A stretch of 64,000 bases of DNA from Campylobacter suis (GTDB lineage Bacteria > Campylobacterota > Campylobacteria > Campylobacterales > Campylobacteraceae): the NCBI RefSeq assembly GCF_905120475.1, contig NZ_CAJHOE010000001.1, positions 372,001 to 436,000 on the forward strand. Direction: 5' to 3'. Below the pieces are notes generated by a model, which did not search any database, was not told where the DNA came from, and saw only the letters and a list, made by a program, of their open reading frames with translations. The translations under genes and the position numbers were made by a program. Shown one piece after another: positions 55,339 through 62,470 of this stretch. The stretch's first letter is position 1; every line of letters begins with the position of its first letter.

Positions 55339-57028
55339 ATTCTACGCACCAACCACAAAAGAAGCTCCTAAAGATGCAACTTTACCGAGTCATGTTTTTT
55401 TAGTTCGTGGAGGATTTATCGAACAAAATGGTGCTGGACTTTATAACTATTTGCCGCTAGCGCAAAGGGTTTTAAATAAAATAGAAGCAGTTATCCGCGA
55501 AGAGATGCAATCAGCTGGAGCGCTTGAGATGAAATTTAGTGCTGTTACAAATGCTGATTTGTGGAAACAAAGTGGCAGATATGCGGTTTATGGTAAAGAG
55601 CTTTTGCGCTTTCGCGACCGCAAGGATAATGACTTTGTCATAAGTCCTACAAACGAAGAGTCTGCTGTGGCTACAATGCGTGGAAAGCTTACTAGCTATA
55701 AGGATATGCCTAAAAATATCTATCAGATAAATACAAAATTTCGCGATGAAGCAAGGCCTAGATTTGGCATTTTGCGTGGGCGTGAGTTCATTATGAAGGA
55801 CGCATATAGCTTTCATGCAAATGACGAGGACTTAAAACGCGAGTTTGATCTTATGGAGGCAACTTATACAAAAATTTTTACCCGACTTGGTTTAAATTTT
55901 CGTGCAGTTGCGGCAGATAGTGGAGCGATAGGCGGGAGCGGAAGCAAGGAGTTTATGGTACTTGCGCAAAATGGAGAGGATGATATATTTTGCTGTGAGG
56001 ATTGCTCATACGCTGCAAATGTTGAAGCTGCAAAGCGTGCCTTAAAAACAACAAACGCCCAAGCACCAGAAGCTAGTGCGGATAAATTTTACACGCCAAA
56101 CACAAAGACTATAAAAGATATAGCTGAATTTTTTAAGGTCGATGAGTTTTATACGATAAAAGCAGTTATTAAAAAGGCTATATATGAAGATACGCAAAAG
56201 ATCGTTGTCTTTTTTGTGCGTGGAAATGACGAGCTTCAAGAGGTAAAAGCTCAAAACGCATGTGGTGCGTTAGAGCTTGTTGATGCTAGCGATGAAGAGA
56301 TAAGTGCGGCTGGTATTGTAGCTGGATTTTGTGGTCCTGTTGGATTAAAAGGAGTTGAGTTTTTTATAGATGCCGAGCTAAAAGGGCAATCACAGATGAT
56401 TTGCGGAGCAAATGAAAAAGATTACCATTTTGTTGGAGTTAGTGTAAGTAGCTTTAACGATGATCGTTTTAAAGATATAGCAAGCGTTAGCGTTGGCGAT
56501 AGATGTCCTGAGTGTGGCGGTAGATTGGAGCTTAGCAAGGGTATTGAGGTTGGACATATATTTCAGCTAGGGGATAAATACTCAAAAGCCATGAATGCCA
56601 CTTTCCTTGATGAAAACGGCAAGGCAAAGCCTTATATCATGGGTTGTTATGGTATCGGAGTAAGCCGTTTGATGGCTGTCATGATAGAGCAAAGCCACGA
56701 TGAGAGAGGTTGTGTTTGGAGTAAAGAGTGTGCGCCATTTGAAGCTGTTATAATACTTTCAAATTTCAAAGATGAGCGAGCTAGCGAGTTTTCTAGCAAG
56801 TTATATGAAGATGCAAAAAATATTGGTATAGATGTGCTTTATGATGATAGAAACGAGCGTTTTGGTGTAAAGATGAATGACTTTGAACTTATCGGTTGCC
56901 CTTATTCTATCGTTGTTGGTAAAGGGCTTGAAAATGGTAAAGTTGAGCTTATTTGCAGGGATAAACTTATAAAAACTGAGATAGAAGCCAGCGGGGCTTT
57001 AGAAGCCTTAAAAGCAAAATTATGCTAA
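55325..57028 (+). CDS. proS: Prolyl-tRNA synthetase (bacterial type)
   Basis: ProS charges tRNA-Pro. The 567-residue class II synthetase has motif 1 (FLVRGGFIEQNGAGLYNYLPL), motif 2 (FRDEARPRFGILRGREFIMKDAYSF), the inserted editing domain of bacterial enzymes at about residues 230-390, motif 3 (GCYGIGVSRLMAVMIEQ) and an anticodon-binding domain. It overlaps hemA by 14 bases and the FxsA-like gene by 7. Confidence 0.97.
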   Translation: MKFSKFYAPTTKEAPKDATLPSHVFLVRGGFIEQNGAGLYNYLPLAQRVLNKIEAVIREEMQSAGALEMKFSAVTNADLWKQSGRYAVYGKELLRFRDRKDNDFVISPTNEESAVATMRGKLTSYKDMPKNIYQINTKFRDEARPRFGILRGREFIMKDAYSFHANDEDLKREFDLMEATYTKIFTRLGLNFRAVAADSGAIGGSGSKEFMVLAQNGEDDIFCCEDCSYAANVEAAKRALKTTNAQAPEASADKFYTPNTKTIKDIAEFFKVDEFYTIKAVIKKAIYEDTQKIVVFFVRGNDELQEVKAQNACGALELVDASDEEISAAGIVAGFCGPVGLKGVEFFIDAELKGQSQMICGANEKDYHFVGVSVSSFNDDRFKDIASVSVGDRCPECGGRLELSKGIEVGHIFQLGDKYSKAMNATFLDENGKAKPYIMGCYGIGVSRLMAVMIEQSHDERGCVWSKECAPFEAVIILSNFKDERASEFSSKLYEDAKNIGIDVLYDDRNERFGVKMNDFELIGCPYSIVVGKGLENGKVELICRDKLIKTEIEASGALEALKAKLC

Positions 57029-57444
57029 GAGCCTTGCCGCTATCTTACTTGCTTATCGAGTTTATGTTTGCTTACTTTTTTGTGAGCGCTTATGGCTTTG
57101 GTGCGTTTTTGCTTGAAATTTTTGTAAGTGGAGTGGTTGGGATAGTTTGTATATTTCAAGTTGGATTTTTAAATTTTCGATCAAGTTTTAGTAGGCTTAA
57201 GCCAAGTGATATTTTTAGCTCTTTTGGGTTAGGTATGGCTGGTTTTTTACTGATTTTGCCAGGGGTATTGTGTGATATTGTAGGGGCTATTTTGGCTGTA
57301 ATATCGCTTTTTGCACGACTTAAAGGGACAAAAGAGGATAATTTTTATTATGAAAATTTTAACTCAAACCGCTCTGAAGCCAGTAAAAACGAAGGAGAGA
57401 TTATAGATGTTGAAGTGGTTAGTGAGCCTAGCTCTTTGCGCTAG
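57022..57444 (+). CDS. FxsA family membrane protein
   Basis: The 140-residue protein has three to four hydrophobic segments with the FxsA pattern (PLSYLLIEFMFAYFFVSAYG; GFLLILPGVLCDIVGAILAV) and a charged C-terminal tail. E. coli FxsA affects F plasmid phage exclusion; the chromosomal role in other bacteria is unknown. It overlaps proS at its start and the following exported protein gene by 38 bases. Confidence 0.8.
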   Translation: MLRALPLSYLLIEFMFAYFFVSAYGFGAFLLEIFVSGVVGIVCIFQVGFLNFRSSFSRLKPSDIFSSFGLGMAGFLLILPGVLCDIVGAILAVISLFARLKGTKEDNFYYENFNSNRSEASKNEGEIIDVEVVSEPSSLR

Positions 57445-57769
57445 TTTTGCAAATTCTAGCATGCTTGAAAATTTCTTGCAAAAAAGTTACACTAAAAATG
57501 AAAAATTTGATGTGAGAAGTGTAAAGCAAGTTAAAATTTTAGAGCTAAAGAATGGCTTTAAGGCTCACTTTTTTGAACTTGAGTTAGAATTTAAACCACT
57601 AAAGAAAGTTATAAGAAAAAATGAAGTTTTATTTGTAAAAGATGAAATTTTTACAAATGACATTATAGATGTAAGTGCAAAAACGAGCATGAGAGATGAG
57701 CTTTTGGGAGAGAAAGTTAGTATAATTTATAAAAGGGTAAAAGATGAAAACACTCAAAATTGCAACTAG
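57407..57769 (+). CDS. Small exported protein of unknown function
   Basis: The 120-residue product has a signal peptide (MLKWLVSLALCASFANSS) and a mature lysine-rich beta domain (DVRSVKQVKILELKNGFKAH) that resembles the N-terminal dimer domain of DsbC/DsbG-type isomerases but without their thioredoxin part. A GAAGGAGA site precedes the ATG at 57407. It overlaps fxsA by 38 bases and hemC by 26, unusually deep for this window. Confidence 0.72.
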   Translation: MLKWLVSLALCASFANSSMLENFLQKSYTKNEKFDVRSVKQVKILELKNGFKAHFFELELEFKPLKKVIRKNEVLFVKDEIFTNDIIDVSAKTSMRDELLGEKVSIIYKRVKDENTQNCN

Positions 57770-58682
57770 AAAGAGCCTGCTTGCGATGTGGCAGAGCGAG
57801 CATATAAAGGCTCGTCTTGAAAAACATGATACAAATTTATCGGTTGAGCTCGTTGGTATGCTTTCAAAAGGCGATGTGATACTTGATAGTCCGCTTTCAA
57901 AGATCGGCGGAAAGGGGCTTTTTACGAAAGAGCTTGAAGAAAGTATGCTTCGTGGCGAAAGTCACATAGCGGTGCATAGCTTAAAAGATGTACCAGTGGA
58001 GTTTCCAGATGGTTTAAAACTAGCGGCAATTTGCTCTCGTGAAGATGTGCGAGATGCGATGATAAGTGAGAAATTTGCAAGTTTTGATGAGTTACCAAAA
58101 GGCGCAAGAGTGGGCACGACAAGTCTTCGTCGCCGCATGCAGCTACTTATCATGCGACCTGATTTAAACATCATCTCGCTTCGTGGAAATGTTCAAACTC
58201 GTTTGCGCAAGCTAAAAGAGGGAGAGTTTGATGCTATCATCCTAGCGATGGCAGGCATAAATCGCTTAAATGTCCAAAATGAGGTAAAGTTTATCTATGC
58301 GTTTAAACAAGAGCAGATGATACCAGCTATGGGGCAGGGTGCATTAGGGATAGAGAGTGTTGAAAGGGCTGAAATTTTAGAACAAATCGAGTTTTTAAAC
58401 GATGAAGTTTCTGTTGTAGAAACAACTATAGAACGGGACTTTGTCGCTACTTTAAATGGTGGTTGCCAGGCTCCTATTGGAGTTAGTGCAAGGCTTGATG
58501 GAGATGAAATTTTTGTAAGCGCTATTGTTGGTATGCCAGATGGTAGTGAGTTTTTACGCGATAGCACAAAAGTAAAAAAAGATGAGTACAAAGACGCTGG
58601 TAAAAATTTTGCACAAAAATTTATTCAAAAAGGCGCAAAAGAGCTTTTGGTAAGAGCTGAGAAAATGGCGGCTGAGCTATGA
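57744..58682 (+). CDS. hemC: Porphobilinogen deaminase (hydroxymethylbilane synthase)
   Basis: HemC joins four porphobilinogens into hydroxymethylbilane. The 312-residue protein has the start KIATRKSLLAMWQSEHIK, the KIGGKGLFTKELE loop, VGTTSLRRRMQL, the RGNVQTRLRKL motif and the cofactor-attachment cysteine in LNGGCQAPIG. It overlaps its neighbours by 26 and 4 bases. It completes HemA and HemL seen elsewhere in this window. Confidence 0.97.
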   Translation: MKTLKIATRKSLLAMWQSEHIKARLEKHDTNLSVELVGMLSKGDVILDSPLSKIGGKGLFTKELEESMLRGESHIAVHSLKDVPVEFPDGLKLAAICSREDVRDAMISEKFASFDELPKGARVGTTSLRRRMQLLIMRPDLNIISLRGNVQTRLRKLKEGEFDAIILAMAGINRLNVQNEVKFIYAFKQEQMIPAMGQGALGIESVERAEILEQIEFLNDEVSVVETTIERDFVATLNGGCQAPIGVSARLDGDEIFVSAIVGMPDGSEFLRDSTKVKKDEYKDAGKNFAQKFIQKGAKELLVRAEKMAAEL

Positions 58683-59374
58683 GAGTAGTTTTATTTTTCT
58701 TGCTAGCTTTAAATTTTGTTTTTGCTGATAGCTTTGAGCTTGTAAAAGCACTTTTTACTGATAAAAATTTTAGCCAAGATAAGCTAAAGGGCGAGCTTGT
58801 AAAGCACAAGGCAAGTGAGTTTTATATAGCAGAGAATTTTGAACTAAGTTTTGATGTGCTTGGTAAAAATGATGAGCATGACATCATCGCTATGCACGCA
58901 GTTAGTAGCGCAAGAGATGATGCTTTTATCGATCTTTATGTTTATGCCAAGAGCGATGGAATTTATGCCATGAGAAGCCTTGCTATGACTGGCATGATGC
59001 TTGATGTGGTTAAAAACTACGATAAAGTTCCAGAGGATTTAAAGGCTGGCATTGATATTGAAAACTATAAGCTTGTAATAAGCTCTGATAAAAATTTACT
59101 AGAGTTTGCAAATGCAAATGTTGATAAGTTTGAAAAAATTTATGAGCTTGAAAAATCTGGCAAAGAGTATGAATGCGAACTTAAAAATTTGCATTTTAAT
59201 GCAATTGAAAAGGATGAGGTTTTTTCATTGATAGTTGGAGGTATGGTAGATAATGTCGTTGGATTTATGCGCGTTCAAAGCGATAGCGAGTTGCCAAAAA
59301 TGCACCCATCAAAATATATTATGATAAAGCAAATTTCACCAAAATCAAAATGGTATCTTTTTAAAACTACCTAA
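58679..59374 (+). CDS. Exported protein of unknown function
   Basis: The 231-residue product has a signal peptide (MRVVLFFLLALNFVFADS) and no recognised motif; the mature part is mixed helix and strand with one cysteine (YECELKNLHF). It overlaps hemC by 4 bases and precedes fliL by 45 bases. Function unknown. Confidence 0.72.
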   Translation: MRVVLFFLLALNFVFADSFELVKALFTDKNFSQDKLKGELVKHKASEFYIAENFELSFDVLGKNDEHDIIAMHAVSSARDDAFIDLYVYAKSDGIYAMRSLAMTGMMLDVVKNYDKVPEDLKAGIDIENYKLVISSDKNLLEFANANVDKFEKIYELEKSGKEYECELKNLHFNAIEKDEVFSLIVGGMVDNVVGFMRVQSDSELPKMHPSKYIMIKQISPKSKWYLFKTT

Positions 59375-59391
59375 AAAGCATTAAAATTTGA

Positions 59392-59397
59392 TATAAT
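59392..59397 (+). promoter_or_regulatory. Candidate -10 element of fliL
   Basis: TTTGATATAAT ending 22 bases before the fliL ATG. It is of sigma-70 type; I see no sigma-54 or sigma-28 motif here. Confidence 0.5.
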
Positions 59398-59419
59398 CAC
59401 GAAAATTTAAGGAGAAATT

Positions 59420-59956
59420 ATGGCAGAAGAAGTTGTAGAAGAGAGCAAGAAAAAGGGCGGTAAGAGTCTGCTTATCATTATTATCATTGCAGTTTTGGTG
59501 CTTTTACTTGTGGTTGGTGGTCTGATAGCATTTTTGCTTATGGGCGATGATGAAGTTCCTCCAACAGATCCAGCAGTTCAGCAGGCACAGCCGATGGCTA
59601 CACAAAAGGCACCAGCCGCACAGCCTGGCAAGAGAAGCGCTGACTTTATGAATATGGGACCAGTCTATCCGCTTGATCAATTTATTGTAAATTTACTAAG
59701 CGAAAATGGTTCAAGATTTTTAAAAACCAAGATAGATTTGGAGCAAAGTATCGAGTCAATGACGCCAGAGCTTGATAAAAAAAAGGCGCTTTTGCGTGAT
59801 ATCATCATCCGTACTCTTTCATCAAAAACATATGAAGAGATAAGCACTACAAAAGGTAAGGACAGACTAAAAGACGAGATAGTCTCTCGGATAAATGAAG
59901 TTCTTAGTGATGGATATATCAAAAACCTTTTCTTTACCGATTTTGTTATACAATGA
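59420..59956 (+). CDS. fliL: Flagellar basal body protein FliL
   Basis: FliL surrounds the stator and supports motor torque. The 178-residue protein has one membrane helix ([20 protein letters not shown]) after a charged N-terminus, a glutamine/proline/alanine-rich linker and the periplasmic FliL domain ([20 protein letters not shown] onward, ending FFTDFVIQ). It overlaps acpS by 4 bases, the same pairing as in C. jejuni. An AAGGAGA site is in place. Confidence 0.95.
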   Translation: MAEEVVEESKKKGGKSLLIIIIIAVLVLLLVVGGLIAFLLMGDDEVPPTDPAVQQAQPMATQKAPAAQPGKRSADFMNMGPVYPLDQFIVNLLSENGSRFLKTKIDLEQSIESMTPELDKKKALLRDIIIRTLSSKTYEEISTTKGKDRLKDEIVSRINEVLSDGYIKNLFFTDFVIQ

Positions 59957-60306
59957 TAGGTATTGACATCGTTAGTATAGATAGAATTTCTAGGCTTAAA
60001 AAGCGTTTTGGATCAGAGTTTTTAAGGCGTTTTTTAAGCCAAAAAGAGATAGGTATTATAAAGAGTGATGCTAGTTTGGCTGGCTTTTGGGCAGCAAAGG
60101 AGGCGGCAAGCAAAGCTCTTGGTGTCGGCATATCTGCTGAATGTAGTTTTTTTGATATAGAAATTTCTAAAAATGAGCGTGGTGCTCCGATATTAAATTT
60201 CTCAGATAGAATAATGCAAAATTTTAACATCTCATCAACAAGTTTAAGCATCACGCACGATGGTGGTTTTGCTCTAGCGGCTGTAATGCTAAAGCAAAAA
60301 GAGTAA
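59953..60306 (+). CDS. acpS: Holo-[acyl-carrier-protein] synthase
   Basis: AcpS attaches 4'-phosphopantetheine to acyl carrier protein. The 117-residue protein has the [12 protein letters not shown] start and the [15 protein letters not shown] motif with the catalytic glutamate and lysine, and [13 protein letters not shown] at the end. It is translationally coupled to fliL. Confidence 0.95.
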   Translation: MIGIDIVSIDRISRLKKRFGSEFLRRFLSQKEIGIIKSDASLAGFWAAKEAASKALGVGISAECSFFDIEISKNERGAPILNFSDRIMQNFNISSTSLSITHDGGFALAAVMLKQKE

Positions 60307-60316
60307 TTTTTATTGT

Positions 60317-60484
60317 CTACTTTTTTCCTACATAAAATATTTTGTTTCGCAAATTTTTTATATTTATTAGCGCAACTGCGTAAAATTCCTTATAAAACTG
60401 GATAAATTTGTTATCTTTTTTGGTATAAATCGCCGCAAAAACCTCTTCAAGCTCAAGCTTTTCTTTTTGTGTGATACTATCCAT
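60317..60484 (-). CDS. 55-residue protein downstream of the HTH regulator
   Basis: A short open frame starts at ATG 60484, two bases after the stop of the HTH gene, with AAAGGAT seven bases before it. The protein starts MDSITQKEKLELEEVFAAIY, is charged at its start, and has an aromatic-rich middle (FIQFYKEFYAVALINIKNL) and a basic end. I know no family for it. The good ribosome site and tight spacing support it as a real gene co-transcribed with the regulator, perhaps its partner. Confidence 0.6.
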   Translation of the reverse strand: MDSITQKEKLELEEVFAAIYTKKDNKFIQFYKEFYAVALINIKNLRNKIFYVGKK

Positions 60485-60486
60485 AT

Positions 60487-60732
60487 TTATCCTTTTATCA
60501 ACTTTTTAAATTTATTTACAACAAACAATATCTCATCTTCATCTAGCTCACAAAGCAAACGACAAACAGCAACAGCCGCTTGTGGCTTTGAAGTTCCTAG
60601 CCGCCAGTCCTGATATGTACGCATCGATATACCAAGGTATTTAGCCATATCGCTTTGAGAAATTTTTTTACCCAAATTTTTAGACTCGATAGCATTATGA
60701 AGTAGGTTAAAAATATCATTTGTTTCAATCAT
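60487..60732 (-). CDS. Small XRE-type HTH transcriptional regulator
   Basis: The 81-residue protein carries a helix-turn-helix (KISQSDMAKYLGISMRTYQD) near its middle, followed by WRLGTSKPQAAVAVCRLLCE, an arrangement typical of small Cro/CI-like or YdaS-like regulators. No ribosome site precedes the ATG; a TATTAT -10 lies immediately upstream, so the message may be leaderless. It precedes the 55-residue gene. Targets are unknown, though a 27-bp tandem repeat lies about 150 bases upstream of it. Confidence 0.75.
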   Translation of the reverse strand: MIETNDIFNLLHNAIESKNLGKKISQSDMAKYLGISMRTYQDWRLGTSKPQAAVAVCRLLCELDEDEILFVVNKFKKLIKG

Positions 60733-60739
60733 GGGCGAA

Positions 60740-60745
60740 ATAATA
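60740..60745 (-). promoter_or_regulatory. Candidate -10 of the HTH gene
   Basis: TATTAT on the minus strand, seven bases before the ATG at 60732. The implied start is at or beside the start codon, so translation would be leaderless. Confidence 0.4.
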
Positions 60746-60882
60746 CAATATAATTCATTAAATATACATTAAAAATAATAAAAAAAGTAAAAAATTGTTT
60801 ATAATATTAAAATTTAAGTATATTTTATCAATTAAAATATTATTATTATACGGTATAATGTATAAAATATCTATAAAATTAC

Positions 60883-60973
60883 TTAAAATTTAAAATATTG
60901 TAGAATGAGTTAAAATTTAAAATATTGTAGAATGAGTTAAAATTTAAAATATTGTAGAATGAGTTAAAATTTA
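60883..60973. repeat. 27-bp tandem repeat, 3.4 copies
   Basis: Three identical units (60883-60909, 60910-60936, 60937-60963) and ten bases of a fourth. Each begins TTAAAATTTAAAATATT and ends GTAGAATGAG. No divergence is seen between copies. It lies directly upstream of the HAIR-like box of the hrcA operon. Confidence 0.95.
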
Positions 60974-60985
60974 TCTATAATTATT

Positions 60986-61006
60986 ATTGAGTCTGTTTGA
61001 CTAAAG
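60986..61006. promoter_or_regulatory. HAIR-like HspR operator upstream of hrcA
   Basis: ATTGAGT-N7-ACTAAAG matches the HAIR consensus CTTGAGT-N7-ACTCAAG at 12 of 14 positions with exact spacing. It sits 24 bases before the -35 hexamer of hrcA. Its half-site resembles the one at the cbpA promoter, the gene pair that encodes HspR in this window. Confidence 0.72.
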
Positions 61007-61030
61007 TTTTATAAAAAATTTTATTTAGAC

Positions 61031-61060
61031 TTGACATTTATATGCTCATTATAGTATAAT
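61031..61060 (+). promoter_or_regulatory. Sigma-70 promoter of hrcA-grpE-dnaK
   Basis: TTGACA (61031-61036), 18 bases, TATAAT (61055-61060): both hexamers are perfect. The implied start near 61067 lies inside the CIRCE element. Confidence 0.88.
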
Positions 61061-61064
61061 CCAC

Positions 61065-61091
61065 TTAGCAATTTAAAATATAGAGTGCTAA
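61065..61091. promoter_or_regulatory. CIRCE element (HrcA operator)
   Basis: TTAGCAATT-N9-GAGTGCTAA. The right half is perfect and the left half has two changes from the consensus TTAGCACTC-N9-GAGTGCTAA. It overlaps the transcription start and precedes the gene for HrcA itself, so negative autoregulation is expected. Confidence 0.88.
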
Positions 61092-61114
61092 AAATCAAGA
61101 AAGGTAATAGGAAA

Positions 61115-61918
61115 ATGAGCAAACTTAGCAAGCGCGACTTGATACTAAATTCCATCATAAAAGCCTATCTTGATGAAAATGCACCGATAGGCTCAAGTGA
61201 GCTTGGCTCTCGTATGGATGTTTCTATGCCAGCCTCAACGATAAGGGTTTATTTTAAAAAACTATCAGATGAGGGAGCGATAACGCAGCTTCATATCAGT
61301 GGTGGCAGGATCCCTACTGTAAATGCCATGAGACACTACTGGGCTGATGTTTTTGGCGATATTGATTTTAACCAAGAGTTACTTGATATAAATGATGAAA
61401 TGATGCTTAAAATTTTAAGCGACAAACATGAAGTTTATACTATGGTATATGCCCAATTTGAGCAAAATTTAATTGAAATTTTAAATGTCAAAAATCGCTT
61501 TTTGGTGTTAAATTTTACAAAAGATGAGATAGTTTTAAAGTATGACACAAGAGTTGAAAAATTTTTACAAAATATCGGTGAAGTTAGCTTAGACAAGCTT
61601 GAGCTTATCTGCTCTCAAGTTGGTTTAAGCGAACTGCGAAGTAAGATCAGGGAGCTTAAAAGGGCTAAAATTTTATTTCAAGAAAATGAGATTTTTGCCT
61701 ATAAAATGTTTGAGGACGAGCGCTTTAAGATGATACTTGAGCCAAGTTTTGCCACGCACATGAGTGATGGTCTAAACTTTGATCCGATATTTGAAAGTCA
61801 ATATTTAGGATTAAAGCTAAGGGTAAAATTTAGTGGAGAGACATCTACTATGATATGCGCTGGAAGTGTCTATAATGACTACATAAAACTACTAAAACAG
61901 ATAAGGGAGGCAGCGTGA
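61115..61918 (+). CDS. hrcA: Heat-inducible repressor HrcA
   Basis: HrcA represses chaperone genes through CIRCE. The 267-residue protein has an N-terminal winged helix (LILNSIIKAYLDENAPIGSS; ASTIRVYFKKLSDEGAI) and a GAF-like, weakly conserved C-terminal domain, typical of the shorter epsilonproteobacterial HrcA. I take the ATG at 61115; the GTG at 61085 lies inside CIRCE and is unlikely. It overlaps grpE by 4 bases. Confidence 0.9.
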   Translation: MSKLSKRDLILNSIIKAYLDENAPIGSSELGSRMDVSMPASTIRVYFKKLSDEGAITQLHISGGRIPTVNAMRHYWADVFGDIDFNQELLDINDEMMLKILSDKHEVYTMVYAQFEQNLIEILNVKNRFLVLNFTKDEIVLKYDTRVEKFLQNIGEVSLDKLELICSQVGLSELRSKIRELKRAKILFQENEIFAYKMFEDERFKMILEPSFATHMSDGLNFDPIFESQYLGLKLRVKFSGETSTMICAGSVYNDYIKLLKQIREAA

Positions 61919-62448
61919 GCGAGGAGACAAAAGAGCAAGCTAGCACTGAGCAAGAGCAAGTTTTAAGTGAAAACATCAGTTTTGACGGACTTGATGCTGA
62001 TAATGTTAAGATTATTGAGCTTGAAAAGCAAGTGGCAGAGCTAACGGATAAATTTTACCGTGCAAATGCAGACTTTGAGAACATGCGAAAGCGTGTAGAA
62101 AAAGAGAAAGCTGATGTGGCAAGCTATGCAAATGAGAAATTCGCACGCGACCTTTTGCCTGTCATAGACGCACTTGAGATGGGCGCTGGGTTTGAAGCTG
62201 ACGATGAGTTTTCTAAAAAGATAAAAGAGGGTATCGAGCTAAGCTTAAGTGAGTTTAAAAAAGCCCTTGAAAAGCATGGGGTAACGGCTATTGAGACAGA
62301 CTGTGAGTTTGACCCAAATGTCCATAATGCCATTATGCGAGTTGATAGTGAAGCTCATGAAAGTGGTCGCATAGTGCAGGTCATGCAAAAAGGGTATTTG
62401 ATAAATGGCAGGGTTTTACGCCCAGCGATGGTTAGTATAGCAAATTAA
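61915..62448 (+). CDS. grpE: Nucleotide exchange factor GrpE
   Basis: GrpE releases ADP from DnaK. The 177-residue protein has the long N-terminal helix (ELEKQVAELTDKFYRANADF), then the FENMRKRVEKE region and the C-terminal beta domain with NPNVHNAIM-like sequence and VMQKGYLINGRVLRPAMV. GTG start at 61915 behind GGGAGG, overlapping the hrcA stop. Confidence 0.96.
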   Translation: MSEETKEQASTEQEQVLSENISFDGLDADNVKIIELEKQVAELTDKFYRANADFENMRKRVEKEKADVASYANEKFARDLLPVIDALEMGAGFEADDEFSKKIKEGIELSLSEFKKALEKHGVTAIETDCEFDPNVHNAIMRVDSEAHESGRIVQVMQKGYLINGRVLRPAMVSIAN

Positions 62449-62470
62449 ATTTAATAAAAAAGGATAAAAA

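Larger units (their letters stand above)
60733..61114. other. Non-coding regulatory region between the HTH gene and hrcA
   Basis: This 380-base stretch has no gene on either strand that I can support. It is extremely AT-rich up to about 60880. It contains the HTH-gene promoter, an isolated plus-strand TATAAT (60854-60859), a 27-bp tandem repeat, a HAIR-like box, a sigma-70 promoter and a CIRCE element, described separately. Confidence 0.8.

Noticed and set aside
60883-60973. Possible CRISPR array
   Set aside because: The 27-bp units touch each other with no spacers, and no cas gene is in the window.
61085-61114. GTG start extending HrcA by ten residues
   Set aside because: The GTG lies within CIRCE and only 18 bases from the transcription start, with no ribosome site; the ATG at 61115 fits the family better.
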